From contig CALGUD010000043.1 in NCBI GenBank assembly GCA_937901915.1, positions 1 to 18,435 on the forward strand: 18,435 bases of DNA, written 5' to 3'. Source of the stretch: an uncultured Flavobacteriaceae bacterium (lineage in GTDB: Bacteria > Bacteroidota > Bacteroidia > Flavobacteriales > Flavobacteriaceae). Position 1 is the stretch's first letter; every line of letters starts with the position of its first letter. Positions 1 through 6,935 of this stretch are shown here, one piece after another. The notes beneath the pieces were generated by a model, which worked only from the letters and a program-made list of their open reading frames with translations, ran no database searches and was not told the origin of the DNA. The translations under genes and the position numbers were made by a program.

Positions 1-1892
1 TCATCCTGATAAGGATTAATGTAGAGTGAATTAAAAAAAGTATCGCCTTCATAGGCACCACCCATAACAACATGTATATCCTGATCGCCGTCGTTATCAA
101 TATCCGAAAAAGACACACCATGCCCTTTTTGAATGTTACCAAATCCGCCGGCTGTAGTTACATCCTGGAAAGTTTCTCCAGAATTATTCCTAAAAACTCT
201 GTTTGGAATAATAGATTGAAAATCCGGTGCACCTGTACTAAGATAGATATCCGGATAACCATCATTATCTAAATCGCCATAATTGGCTCCCATGGCATAT
301 CCAATCCTGTTAAGACCAACTTCATCAGAAACATTTGTAAAAGTGCCATTATCATTTCTATAAAGACGCATGGTTTCTGCATGATGGGGCTTGTTTAAAT
401 ATTCATTTACAACATCAGGTATAATTGTTTTAGTGCTTCGTTCAAACCCGGCTACAAAAATATCGGTCCAGCCATCATTATTGTAATCAAAAGCCCAGGT
501 AGGGAAAGTGGATAATTTCTCTTCCAATCCAACACTACTACCAACCTCATCAAATTTGAGTATACCTTGATCGTTTACACCTTTATTTATAAATAATAAA
601 TTTTTCTGGGTGGAGTACAGACTGGATACGTATATGTCTACCCACCCATCATTGTTAAAGTCGGCCGCCGTAACTCCTTTTACATAATAAAAATCATCAG
701 CATCACTTATCGTAAGTCCTGCGCTGATTGCGTTATTAGAAAAAGTACCATCCCCATTATTTATATAAAACTCACATGGATGAACACTATCTTGGTTAGA
801 TTCATTCCCAATAAATAAGTCTACCCATCCATCATTGTTAAAATCTGCCCATACTGCCGTTTGAGTAGGATGAAAAGAAAGTAAACCCGCTTCTAAAGTT
901 ACATCCGTAAAAGTATTATCACCATTATTTTTTAACAGGGAATTTGGCTGTTTTCCTATATGCTCCATCCAGCCACCTCTTAGAACAAATACATCTATAA
1001 AACCGTCATTATTATAATCTGCATGTACAAGATTTAAACCACCACCTGTTTCCAATAAACCTGCTGTTTCAGTTTTCTCTGTAAAACTGCCATCCCCATT
1101 ATTTATAAAATATCTTAAATGTTGAGTGATAAACCAACTGGACACCATGACATCCAACAGGTTATCATTATTGAAATCATCTATTATTCCGCCACCGGAC
1201 AGCTCGTTCACATTTAATCCTAATTTAGGAGCAATATCAATAAACTTTTTTAAGGGATATTCGGAATCAAACACGCTATCCGGGATACGCCATTTTTCGG
1301 GAACTTCAGATGGATACTCACCTAAAGTCATATAGGCAATATTTAAAAGCCATAGACTATTATAGTCATGGTTATTCCTGCTTAAAAAATCTTCATAAAG
1401 CATGATTGCTTTCCTGGAACCTTCCTGTGCATGATGGTATCCTTTAGGATTTATGGGAATAATACATGATCCCGTAGCGTCATGATGATGTAAACAGTTT
1501 TCTTGCTCACCCAAGCGTATATAAGCCAGGGCCAGTAAGGGGCCTATAAATAATTCTTCATGGGAATCTAACGTATATCTTAAAGCACCCTTTTTACTTT
1601 TTTCAAGCAAGGTATCTAATATTTTAATTGCTTCTTTTGTTTTTCCTCCATATAATAGAGCCTCTGCTTTTCTTAAAATGTAACGGTCTTTCTGATTATC
1701 GGGCACTCTTTTAGATATACTGTCAAAATATGCCGCTCTCTCGGAGCTCAGATAAATATTATCAGTAACATAAAATTGTTCTTCAGCGTTTTTTCTGAGC
1801 ACATCTTGCATGGATGGTTCCTTCTTACTACATGCAGTAATTATTAATATAATAAGTAATAATTTTGATAAATGCTTTGGGTTTTTCATCAT
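1..1892 (-). CDS. FG-GAP/VCBS-repeat lipoprotein of the CRTAC1 type (3' end cut by window)
   Basis: This open frame runs off the left edge, so 630 residues of the N-terminal part are visible. It starts at a tandem ATG ATG (1892 or 1889). A short hydrophobic stretch ends in a lipobox with Cys21, so the product is probably anchored to the outer membrane. Residues 25-200 are helical, TPR-like, and carry an unusual Cys/His cluster (Cys133, His135-137, Cys143, His153-154). From about residue 238 there are seven FG-GAP repeats with calcium-loop motifs such as NNDGWVD and DNDGYPD, which implies a seven-bladed beta-propeller. Related proteins usually end in an ASPIC/UnbV domain; that part would lie outside the window. 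Ligand and partner are unknown. The family call is secure and the function is not. A TATATTTG box at 1910-1917 could give it a promoter separate from tag. Confidence 0.88.
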   Translation of the reverse strand, partial: MMKNPKHLSKLLLIILIITACSKKEPSMQDVLRKNAEEQFYVTDNIYLSSERAAYFDSISKRVPDNQKDRYILRKAEALLYGGKTKEAIKILDTLLEKSKKGALRYTLDSHEELFIGPLLALAYIRLGEQENCLHHHDATGSCIIPINPKGYHHAQEGSRKAIMLYEDFLSRNNHDYNSLWLLNIAYMTLGEYPSEVPEKWRIPDSVFDSEYPLKKFIDIAPKLGLNVNELSGGGIIDDFNNDNLLDVMVSSWFITQHLRYFINNGDGSFTEKTETAGLLETGGGLNLVHADYNNDGFIDVFVLRGGWMEHIGKQPNSLLKNNGDNTFTDVTLEAGLLSFHPTQTAVWADFNNDGWVDLFIGNESNQDSVHPCEFYINNGDGTFSNNAISAGLTISDADDFYYVKGVTAADFNNDGWVDIYVSSLYSTQKNLLFINKGVNDQGILKFDEVGSSVGLEEKLSTFPTWAFDYNNDGWTDIFVAGFERSTKTIIPDVVNEYLNKPHHAETMRLYRNDNGTFTNVSDEVGLNRIGYAMGANYGDLDNDGYPDIYLSTGAPDFQSIIPNRVFRNNSGETFQDVTTAGGFGNIQKGHGVSFSDIDNDGDQDIHVVMGGAYEGDTFFNSLYINPYQD

Positions 1893-1909
1893 CTTCTTTT
1901 ATGACCAAA

Positions 1910-1917
1910 CAAATATA
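1910..1917 (-). promoter_or_regulatory. Candidate Bacteroidota -7 box upstream of the FG-GAP lipoprotein
   Basis: On the minus strand this reads TATATTTG, a full match to TAnnTTTG, 18 bases before the first ATG. No good TTTG lies about 19 bases further upstream, so it is a weak candidate. The untranslated leader would be only about 12 bases. Confidence 0.3.
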
Positions 1918-1960
1918 ACCTTTTGTTTCAGGTCCTAATAATATTTTTGTTTTCCCTTAT

Positions 1961-2509
1961 TTACTTTATCCGCATAAGATTTTGCTTCAGTAATTTTTTA
2001 TGGATCGGGCAATCAGTAGAATGGGCCCCGGGTAAATAGCCAATGCTCATTAAAAACTCATTTACAATTTCTCCACCGGTAAATTTAAAGGTTTTCTTAA
2101 ATAATTTTACCCATTCTTCTTTAGTTTTGGGGTGATTATGTTCCAACCATTTTTTAAATGAACCGAATTCTTTTTGCAAAGAAACAACGGTTTTCGCATT
2201 TTCTATGGCCGCATTCACTTTTAATTTATTGCGAATAATCCCGGGATCATTGAGCAGGCGCTCCCTGTCTTTCTCAGTATAAGCTGCAATTTTTTTTATA
2301 CTGAAATTGTGGTATGCTTTTCTGAATGATATCTCTTTTTTCAGAATAGTTTCCCAACTCAATCCGGCCTGGTTAATTTCCATGATCAGGCGGCCAAAAA
2401 GTTCATCATCATCGTGAAGAGGAAACCCGTAATGGTTATCGTGATAATTTTTATGCAAAGTCTTTCGTTCCCCGGTCTGCATATTTTCTATGGCCTTACA
2501 ATATGACAT
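1961..2509 (-). CDS. tag: DNA-3-methyladenine glycosylase I
   Basis: The 182-residue product aligns by eye with E. coli Tag along its whole length. It shares the YHDN-x-x-G motif, the block QAGLSW and the segment DPGIIRNKLK. The zinc-snap ligands of the family are present as Cys4, His23, His163 and Cys167 (HSTDC). Glu44 matches the base-recognising acid of the family. The enzyme removes 3-methyladenine from alkylated DNA in the cytoplasm, starting base excision repair. It lies 50 bases downstream of the serine hydrolase with no clear promoter between, so cotranscription is likely. The start is the only ATG that keeps Cys4 in place. Nothing is missing compared with functional family members. 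Confidence 0.93.
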   Translation of the reverse strand: MSYCKAIENMQTGERKTLHKNYHDNHYGFPLHDDDELFGRLIMEINQAGLSWETILKKEISFRKAYHNFSIKKIAAYTEKDRERLLNDPGIIRNKLKVNAAIENAKTVVSLQKEFGSFKKWLEHNHPKTKEEWVKLFKKTFKFTGGEIVNEFLMSIGYLPGAHSTDCPIHKKLLKQNLMRIK

Positions 2510-2559
2510 TTTTTTTTAAATGAAAAAGATGATTAAATATTCTCTGTAAAATCTATTAA

Positions 2560-3837
2560 CTAGTCTACCAATGCCTGGTACACCAAGGCTCTTAGTTTTT
2601 CATGATCATCAAGCCCAATTGCAGGGATTACTTGTGTAAAATAAACTACCAAAAGTTGTTCTTGCGGATCTACCCAATATGTAGAGTGGTAGGCTCCACC
2701 CCAACCATATTCTCCTTCTGACCCCAAAGTACCCCTTAACCCTAAATCTTCTGTAATTGAAAAGCCCAGGCCAAATCCGGTACCCTTTCCCCAGGGAAAT
2801 TGAACCTCACCGAGGTGATTTACTGTCATGAGCTCTACTGTTTTAGGGGAAATAATTTGTTTTCCGTTATATTTACCGTTATTGAGCATCATTTGAAGGA
2901 ATTTTGCATAATCCATTGCTGTACTCAAAAAGCCGGCACCACCTGAAAAACTAGTCCGGGGACCATCTACATACGCCCCCTGTCCAACCATACCACCCGG
3001 GTCCGCTGCTCTTTTTAACCCATCTTCCGTAGTAGAATAAACAACAGCCAGGCGTTCTTTTTTATCTTTCGGAAGATAAAAGTGTGTATCGTTCATTTCC
3101 AAAGGATCGAGTATGCGTTTTTTAAGAAATTTATCTAAGGGGTGACCTGATACAACTTCAATTAATGCGCCAAGGATATCTGTATTATAACCATACACAA
3201 ATTGCTCTCCCGGCTGGGCATTAAAAGGCAAATCGGCCATTCTTTTTACCGTCTCTAAAATAGGTTCATCCCGGTCTGCAAAATACCATCCTTGTATCTT
3301 TGCTTTCTCCCAAAGATCACTGGCTGGCCCGTCTCCATAGCCGATACCGGATGTATGTGTAAGCAGGTCACGGATTGTAATGGGCCTTTTGGCCTTTACA
3401 ATTTCATATCCACCATCTTCTTTTGGTTTTGCGACTGTAGTTTCATTAAATTCAGGTATATATTTACCTAGCGGGTCGTTAATTAACAATTTTCCTTCTT
3501 CCTGAAGCATCATAATGCCAACACTTACTATTGCTTTTGTTTGGGAGGCAATACGGAAAATGGAATTTTCTTCCATAGGCGTATTTTTCTCAATATCGCT
3601 TTTTCCGAAAGAATTAAAATAGGCAATTTGGCCGCGTCTAGCCACAAGTACTACTGCCCCCGGCAATTCAGAATTATTTATATACTGCTGAAAATTATCG
3701 GTTAAATTTTCTAATCTTTCAGAAGACATTCCCACTTTTTCGGGCTCAGTTTTTTTAAGTACCTGGGCAGAGAGGTTGGAATAAATTATAAAAGCTAAAA
3801 AAAATGTGAGGAGTTGAAGTGGATTTCTTGTTTTCAT
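2560..3837 (-). CDS. Secreted serine hydrolase, beta-lactamase/family VIII esterase type
   Basis: The 425-residue protein begins with a signal peptide (residues 1-24, ending SAQ). It has the SxxK nucleophile motif as Ser98-Gln-Thr-Lys101, a conserved tyrosine at Tyr215 in a YGYN context, and a WGG block at 379-381 followed by a tyrosine-tryptophan-x-Asp-Pro segment. These are the three active-site elements of the class C beta-lactamase, EstB and penicillin-binding fold. Family members hydrolyse esters, amides or D-amino-acid peptides in the periplasm; the substrate here cannot be told. True beta-lactamase activity is possible, but the motifs fit family VIII esterases better. It is the first gene of a likely two-gene transcript with tag, read from a promoter at 3927-3957. 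Confidence 0.88.
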   Translation of the reverse strand: MKTRNPLQLLTFFLAFIIYSNLSAQVLKKTEPEKVGMSSERLENLTDNFQQYINNSELPGAVVLVARRGQIAYFNSFGKSDIEKNTPMEENSIFRIASQTKAIVSVGIMMLQEEGKLLINDPLGKYIPEFNETTVAKPKEDGGYEIVKAKRPITIRDLLTHTSGIGYGDGPASDLWEKAKIQGWYFADRDEPILETVKRMADLPFNAQPGEQFVYGYNTDILGALIEVVSGHPLDKFLKKRILDPLEMNDTHFYLPKDKKERLAVVYSTTEDGLKRAADPGGMVGQGAYVDGPRTSFSGGAGFLSTAMDYAKFLQMMLNNGKYNGKQIISPKTVELMTVNHLGEVQFPWGKGTGFGLGFSITEDLGLRGTLGSEGEYGWGGAYHSTYWVDPQEQLLVVYFTQVIPAIGLDDHEKLRALVYQALVD

Positions 3838-3926
3838 TATGGTTGATTAGTTTTAATTCAATAAGATTAGATATAAGAGTATCTCTCAAAGTTCAGGGCT
3901 TACTTAATTAATTGCCTTTTGTTCTT

Positions 3927-3957
3927 CAAATATAAGTGAATCTTTTAATAAGTCAAG
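3927..3957 (-). promoter_or_regulatory. Bacteroidota-type promoter for the serine hydrolase-tag unit
   Basis: The minus strand carries a TTG at 3956-3954, exactly 19 bases of spacer, then TATATTTG at 3934-3927. This fits the TTTG-N19-TAnnTTTG consensus at nearly every position. The leader to the ATG at 3837 would be about 80 bases. A very similar block (GATTCACTTAT-x-TTTGAA) recurs at 6764-6780. Confidence 0.55.
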
Positions 3958-4061
3958 TGAACCCGTATTACGCGCCAGTGGTTTTTAATTGTATTATGAG
4001 GCCACAATTACCAGTTCATACACCTGTTTTTATCAAAGGACGTGTTGTCTACTTTGTTCAG

Positions 4062-4522
4062 TTATTCTTGTTTTATGTCTGGAAATTTGTCTTTGATCAG
4101 GTTAAGCTCAATCCCATATTCCAAATATGCTTTTAGTCCATCTAATACAGTTGTAAATCCTCCAGCATTGTTGTTTATTGCTTCAATTAAATCATCACCT
4201 GTTTGGCTGAATCCGTAATTTTTAATAACAACATACGTGGTGTCGCGAGTCAAAGCTGTAAATTCAAAATCTACAATGGTTGCAGGCTCATCCCATTCAA
4301 TGGAAATTTTTTTATTTGTCAAAACCTCATTCACTTTTACGATACTTGACACATTATACATTTCCCATTGCCAGGTTATTATCTTGTTTCAAGTCTGCCA
4401 CTTGATTTTGTGAACCAGAACTTAGTTGTAACAGCCGGATCTATGAAAGCCTGAAAAACTTCTGATACAGGCTTTCTTACCATCATCTGGCATTCTACTG
4501 TTGGTGTTTTGTTCTTTTCCAT
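4062..4522 (-). pseudogene. SRPBCC/AHSA1-domain protein broken by a frameshift
   Basis: Reading from ATG 4522, the first 47 codons give the start of an SRPBCC domain (PVSEVFQAFIDP, then KFWFTKSSGRLET) and then hit two stops in a row (4381-4376). The rest continues in another frame: ITWQWEMY just upstream of the ATG at 4361, then a normal C-terminal half to the stop at 4062. Joined, the two parts give about 150 residues, a usual length for the family. Restoring four bases (such as GGAA after codon 46) would rebuild the common motif LETGK. The family binds hydrophobic ligands or resembles the Hsp90 activator Aha1. The break could be real decay or a sequencing error. The two halves look otherwise undamaged, so any decay is recent. 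Confidence 0.78.
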
Positions 4523-4609
4523 AATGTATTTGCTTTTATTAAAATGTCCGCTATGTTCGCTATGCTTATAGACAGACTAATTTAATAATTAATCATCGAT
4601 ACATAAAAA

Positions 4610-4617
4610 CAAAACTA
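4610..4617 (-). promoter_or_regulatory. Candidate -7 box upstream of the broken SRPBCC gene
   Basis: The minus strand reads TAGTTTTG, matching TAnnTTTG, about 90 bases before the ATG at 4522. No TTTG lies at the right distance upstream, so only half of the promoter is supported. Confidence 0.2.
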
Positions 4618-4703
4618 CATAAGCTAATTAAGGAAAGGTTATTTTTAATATCATTCGCTTGTTTGGGACAAGCTGTATAGCGGTTACCGTTTGGAGACAA
4701 TTC

Positions 4704-5456
4704 TTAGTTCTTCCAATTTTGAAGCCTGTCGAGATATAAATAGCTTTCGATAAATTTTCGATGTTCCAAACTTGTCATTTTTTCTAATAAATTCAATGCT
4801 GAAATGTAACTGGCTAAATTTCCGTTTGATGAACTAAATTTTCCGTCCTCTACAAATGTTACCAAACTATCGTTTTGAACTTTTAAATTGGGATAGTCTT
4901 TTTGTAATTGTTTGCCACCACCAATCCATGTCACAATTTTTCGCCCATCCGCTATTCCAGATTTTCCTATGAGTTGCGCTCCTGCACAATTGCTAACTAT
5001 ATATTCAGTTTCTTTGTTTTTTCTTTTAATAAAATCCACAATTTTTTCATTATGAACTTGTGCGTACATATCATAGGCACTTGGAACAAACAGAGCGGTT
5101 AGGTTAGGGCAATTTTCAAAGGTGTAATCCGGTAAAATTCTAATTCCTTCTTCGGTCGTAACAGGGTTTTCTGTTTCGGCTATTGTGATGACATTAAAAA
5201 GTTGTTTTCCGTCTTCAGTCGGTTTCGAAAAAACATCAGAAGTAGCTATGACTTCGCTTTGAAGTACACCGTTATACATTAAAAGGCCAATTGTTGGCAA
5301 CTCCGGTTTGAATGGTTTAAGGTGCTTTGTCAGCGTGTCTGTTTTAATTCCGGTGTGATAAACATTCTTCTTTTCGGCTATAGGATTTGATTTATCCGAA
5401 TTACAACTAATAAGAATTATTGCCAAAATTAAGAGGGTAAATATACTCTTATTCAT
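4704..5456 (-). CDS. DJ-1/PfpI-family protein, predicted lipoprotein
   Basis: I start the gene at ATG 5456. That gives a hydrophobic segment ending in the lipobox LISC (Cys18), which an alternative start at 5510 inside the upstream gene would bury. Residues 54-225 form a DJ-1/PfpI domain. The nucleophile elbow is SNCAGA with Cys157, followed by a conserved GIADGRK block. Members include proteases, amidases, glyoxalase III-type deglycases and the sensor part of GlxA-like regulators; none can be assigned here. Most family members are cytoplasmic, so a lipid-anchored version is unusual. Only four bases separate it from the AhpD-like gene, and it is surely cotranscribed with it. Confidence 0.85.
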   Translation of the reverse strand: MNKSIFTLLILAIILISCNSDKSNPIAEKKNVYHTGIKTDTLTKHLKPFKPELPTIGLLMYNGVLQSEVIATSDVFSKPTEDGKQLFNVITIAETENPVTTEEGIRILPDYTFENCPNLTALFVPSAYDMYAQVHNEKIVDFIKRKNKETEYIVSNCAGAQLIGKSGIADGRKIVTWIGGGKQLQKDYPNLKVQNDSLVTFVEDGKFSSSNGNLASYISALNLLEKMTSLEHRKFIESYLYLDRLQNWKN

Positions 5457-5460
5457 ACTT

Positions 5461-5901
5461 TTAATTTTGTAATGGTTTATGTGTGCTAATAGCAATTCTA
5501 TTCCAGGCATTTATAATAGTGGCAGCCATAATTATTTGTGCAAGATAATTCTCTGAAAAAATCCCCAGTGCTTTATTGTAGGTAGTTTTAGAAAGTCCAT
5601 TTTTATGGATCAATGTAATTTCTTCAGTAACAGATAAAACTACCATTTCTTCCTCCGAAAAAAGATTAGATTCCTTCCACGCATCCAAAAGGAAGATCCT
5701 TTTCGGGCTTTCATTATTTTTCATTGCCTCTTTGGTATGCATGTTAATACAAAAAGCACAGCCGTTAATTTGTGAAGCTCTCATTTTAATGAGTCCTATG
5801 TGTGTTGCAGAAAGTTCACTTTTGGCAAGGTAATTTTCGAGGGCGAACATTGCTTTGTATGCTTCCGGCTGTAACTGGTCTATTTGAATTCTCTGTTCCA
5901 T
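5461..5901 (-). CDS. AhpD-like carboxymuconolactone decarboxylase-family protein
   Basis: The start at ATG 5901 gives 146 residues. A longer frame from 5928 would place an extra nine residues over the candidate promoter and is less likely. The signature is RASQINGCAFCINMHTKEA with Cys48, Cys51 and His55. That is the CxxCxxxH redox motif of AhpD, which reduces the peroxiredoxin system through lipoamide. Many small members carry out peroxide or electrophile defence as cytoplasmic oligomers. It is the second gene of the Crp-AhpD-DJ-1 unit. The 64-base gap from the regulator holds a candidate promoter and a perfect palindrome, so it may be under direct control of the regulator. The family is secure; the substrate is not known. 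Confidence 0.88.
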   Translation of the reverse strand: MEQRIQIDQLQPEAYKAMFALENYLAKSELSATHIGLIKMRASQINGCAFCINMHTKEAMKNNESPKRIFLLDAWKESNLFSEEEMVVLSVTEEITLIHKNGLSKTTYNKALGIFSENYLAQIIMAATIINAWNRIAISTHKPLQN

Positions 5902-5904
5902 TTT

Positions 5905-5923
5905 ATTATATGATTTATATAAT
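5905..5923. promoter_or_regulatory. Perfect 19-bp palindrome, candidate operator
   Basis: ATTATAT and ATATAAT flank a five-base spacer, lying between the TAATTTTG box (5926-5933) and the ATG of the AhpD-like gene (5901). It would cover the predicted transcription start. This position suits a repressor or a Crp/Fnr-type dimer, and a gene for such a regulator ends just upstream. That the regulator binds here is inference. Confidence 0.4.
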
Positions 5924-5925
5924 AC

Positions 5926-5956
5926 CAAAATTAGGCTTCAGTAATCACAATAAAAT
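5926..5956 (-). promoter_or_regulatory. Candidate internal promoter for the AhpD-like and DJ-1 genes
   Basis: The minus strand carries TAATTTTG at 5933-5926, a full match to TAnnTTTG. TTTT sits at 5956-5953, 19 bases upstream, one mismatch from the -33 TTTG. It lies in the gap after the regulator gene. Confidence 0.35.
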
Positions 5957-5965
5957 TGAACTGGT

Positions 5966-6538
5966 TCAAGAAATACTTTTCCGTTTTATTTTGCTCACAT
6001 ATTCCGGTGAAAGTCCTAAATAGGTTGCAACTAAGTATTGAGGAACATTATTAACGAAATCGGGAAAGGCATCTTTGAAATGAAAATATATTTCCTCTTT
6101 TGAATAACTAAAAATGTATTTCATTCGCATTATGGCTGCACCATAAGCAGTTTGGTAGATATTCCTGAAATAGGTTTCCATTTTCGGGAATTGTTGAAGT
6201 AATTTTTCTTGCTTCTCATAACCTATTTGAAGAATCAGAGAGGGTTCTACTGTCTGAATATAAAACTCTGAACTTCTTTTATTCTGAAACGCTAAATAAT
6301 CGGTAATCCACCAATTTTTAATTGCAAACTGTATGGTTTGTTCTGTACCACGTTCATTGATAAAGTACATATGAACACAACCTTCTAAAACAAAATAATG
6401 ATTAAGGGATTTGTGTCCAGCTTCATAAATGATTTCTTTTTTATTAATTGACTCTGTTTCAAAGAATGATGAAATCTCCTGAAATTCATTGTTGTTAATA
6501 ACGGTATACCTGTTTATATGGTTGTATAATTCTTGCAT
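5966..6538 (-). CDS. Crp/Fnr-family transcriptional regulator
   Basis: The 190-residue protein has an N-terminal cyclic-nucleotide-binding-type beta-roll (about 15-115), a long dimer helix, and a C-terminal winged helix with the recognition segment at 165-187 (VPQYLVATYLGLSPEYVSKI). That segment is typical of the short Bacteroidota Crp-like regulators. The GExxxRxx cAMP pocket of E. coli Crp is not present, and there is no Fnr-type cysteine cluster, so the signal is unknown. It is the first gene of the unit with the AhpD-like and DJ-1 genes. In related bacteria, regulators of this kind often control a neighbouring small redox or stress gene. The palindrome at 5905-5923 is a plausible target. 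Confidence 0.88.
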   Translation of the reverse strand: MQELYNHINRYTVINNNEFQEISSFFETESINKKEIIYEAGHKSLNHYFVLEGCVHMYFINERGTEQTIQFAIKNWWITDYLAFQNKRSSEFYIQTVEPSLILQIGYEKQEKLLQQFPKMETYFRNIYQTAYGAAIMRMKYIFSYSKEEIYFHFKDAFPDFVNNVPQYLVATYLGLSPEYVSKIKRKSIS

Positions 6539-6645
6539 TTTTTTTTATTGTACCCAAGGTTTTTGTAGAACAGACGTTACGATTTTCTGTAGATACACTA
6601 GTGATTTAGAACTAAGATAATTAAAAAACACAAACCTTAACGCTT

Positions 6646-6707
6646 GGCGTAAAACAAAACTATCTTAAAACCCGGCAGAAGAGCATGAATTTAGAGTTTG
6701 TTACGCC
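6646..6707. repeat. Imperfect inverted repeat with 11-bp arms
   Basis: GGCGTAAAACAAA at 6646-6658 pairs with TTTGTTACGCC at 6697-6707, with one bulged base. The 38-base loop contains CCGGC, which can also pair with the GCCGG at 6705-6709. No T-run follows on either strand, so a terminator is not supported. It may be a regulatory structure or a remnant of a mobile element. Confidence 0.45.
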
Positions 6708-6765
6708 GGACCCATCTTTTCCAATTTGCTTCACAACTCTTAAAGGCTTTTATTCATTCCACTTT

Positions 6766-6773
6766 CAAAGATA
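6766..6773 (-). promoter_or_regulatory. Candidate -7 box upstream of the Crp-type regulator
   Basis: The minus strand reads TATCTTTG, matching TAnnTTTG. The flanks (GATTCACTTAT before, GAA after the box) closely match those of the serine hydrolase promoter at 3927. The -33 position holds TGG rather than TTG. The leader to 6538 would be over 200 bases. Confidence 0.3.
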
Positions 6774-6868
6774 AGTGAATCCTCTTATTAATCCATATCT
6801 ACTATTTCTATTTAATCACCTATAAGTCAATAAAATACCTTTTACAGTCATAAAAGAATGTTATTATT

Positions 6869-6916
6869 TTGGAAATTCGTTTAATTAATGTTATAATGGA
6901 GGTTAGTTTAATTTTG
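6869..6916 (+). promoter_or_regulatory. Promoter region of the sigma factor gene (two overlapping candidates)
   Basis: TTGGAA (6869-6874), a 17-base spacer and TATAAT (6892-6897) form an E. coli-style promoter. Just downstream, TAATTTTG (6909-6916) is a full match to the Bacteroidota -7 box but has no good -33 partner. The start codon is at 6936. Either or both could be used. Confidence 0.4.
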
Positions 6917-6935
6917 AAGAACGATTTTTAGATAT

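Larger units (their letters stand above)
6539..6935. other. Divergent intergenic region between the Crp-type regulator and the sigma factor
   Basis: About 400 bases without a gene separate the leftward regulator from the rightward sigma factor. It holds a long imperfect inverted repeat (6646-6707), minus-strand -7 candidates at 6655-6662 (TAGTTTTG) and 6766-6773 (TATCTTTG), and plus-strand promoter candidates for the sigma gene at 6869-6916. No open frame in it looks coding. Confidence 0.7.

Noticed and set aside
3936..4136. Plus-strand open frame of 66 codons between the serine hydrolase and the SRPBCC gene
   Set aside because: It crosses the serine hydrolase promoter and the end of the SRPBCC gene, with no protein-like features.
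4657..4673. Hairpin GCTTGT-TTGGG-ACAAGC downstream of the DJ-1 gene, as a terminator
   Set aside because: The stem has only six pairs and no T-run follows on the minus strand. It may slow transcription but is not a convincing terminator.
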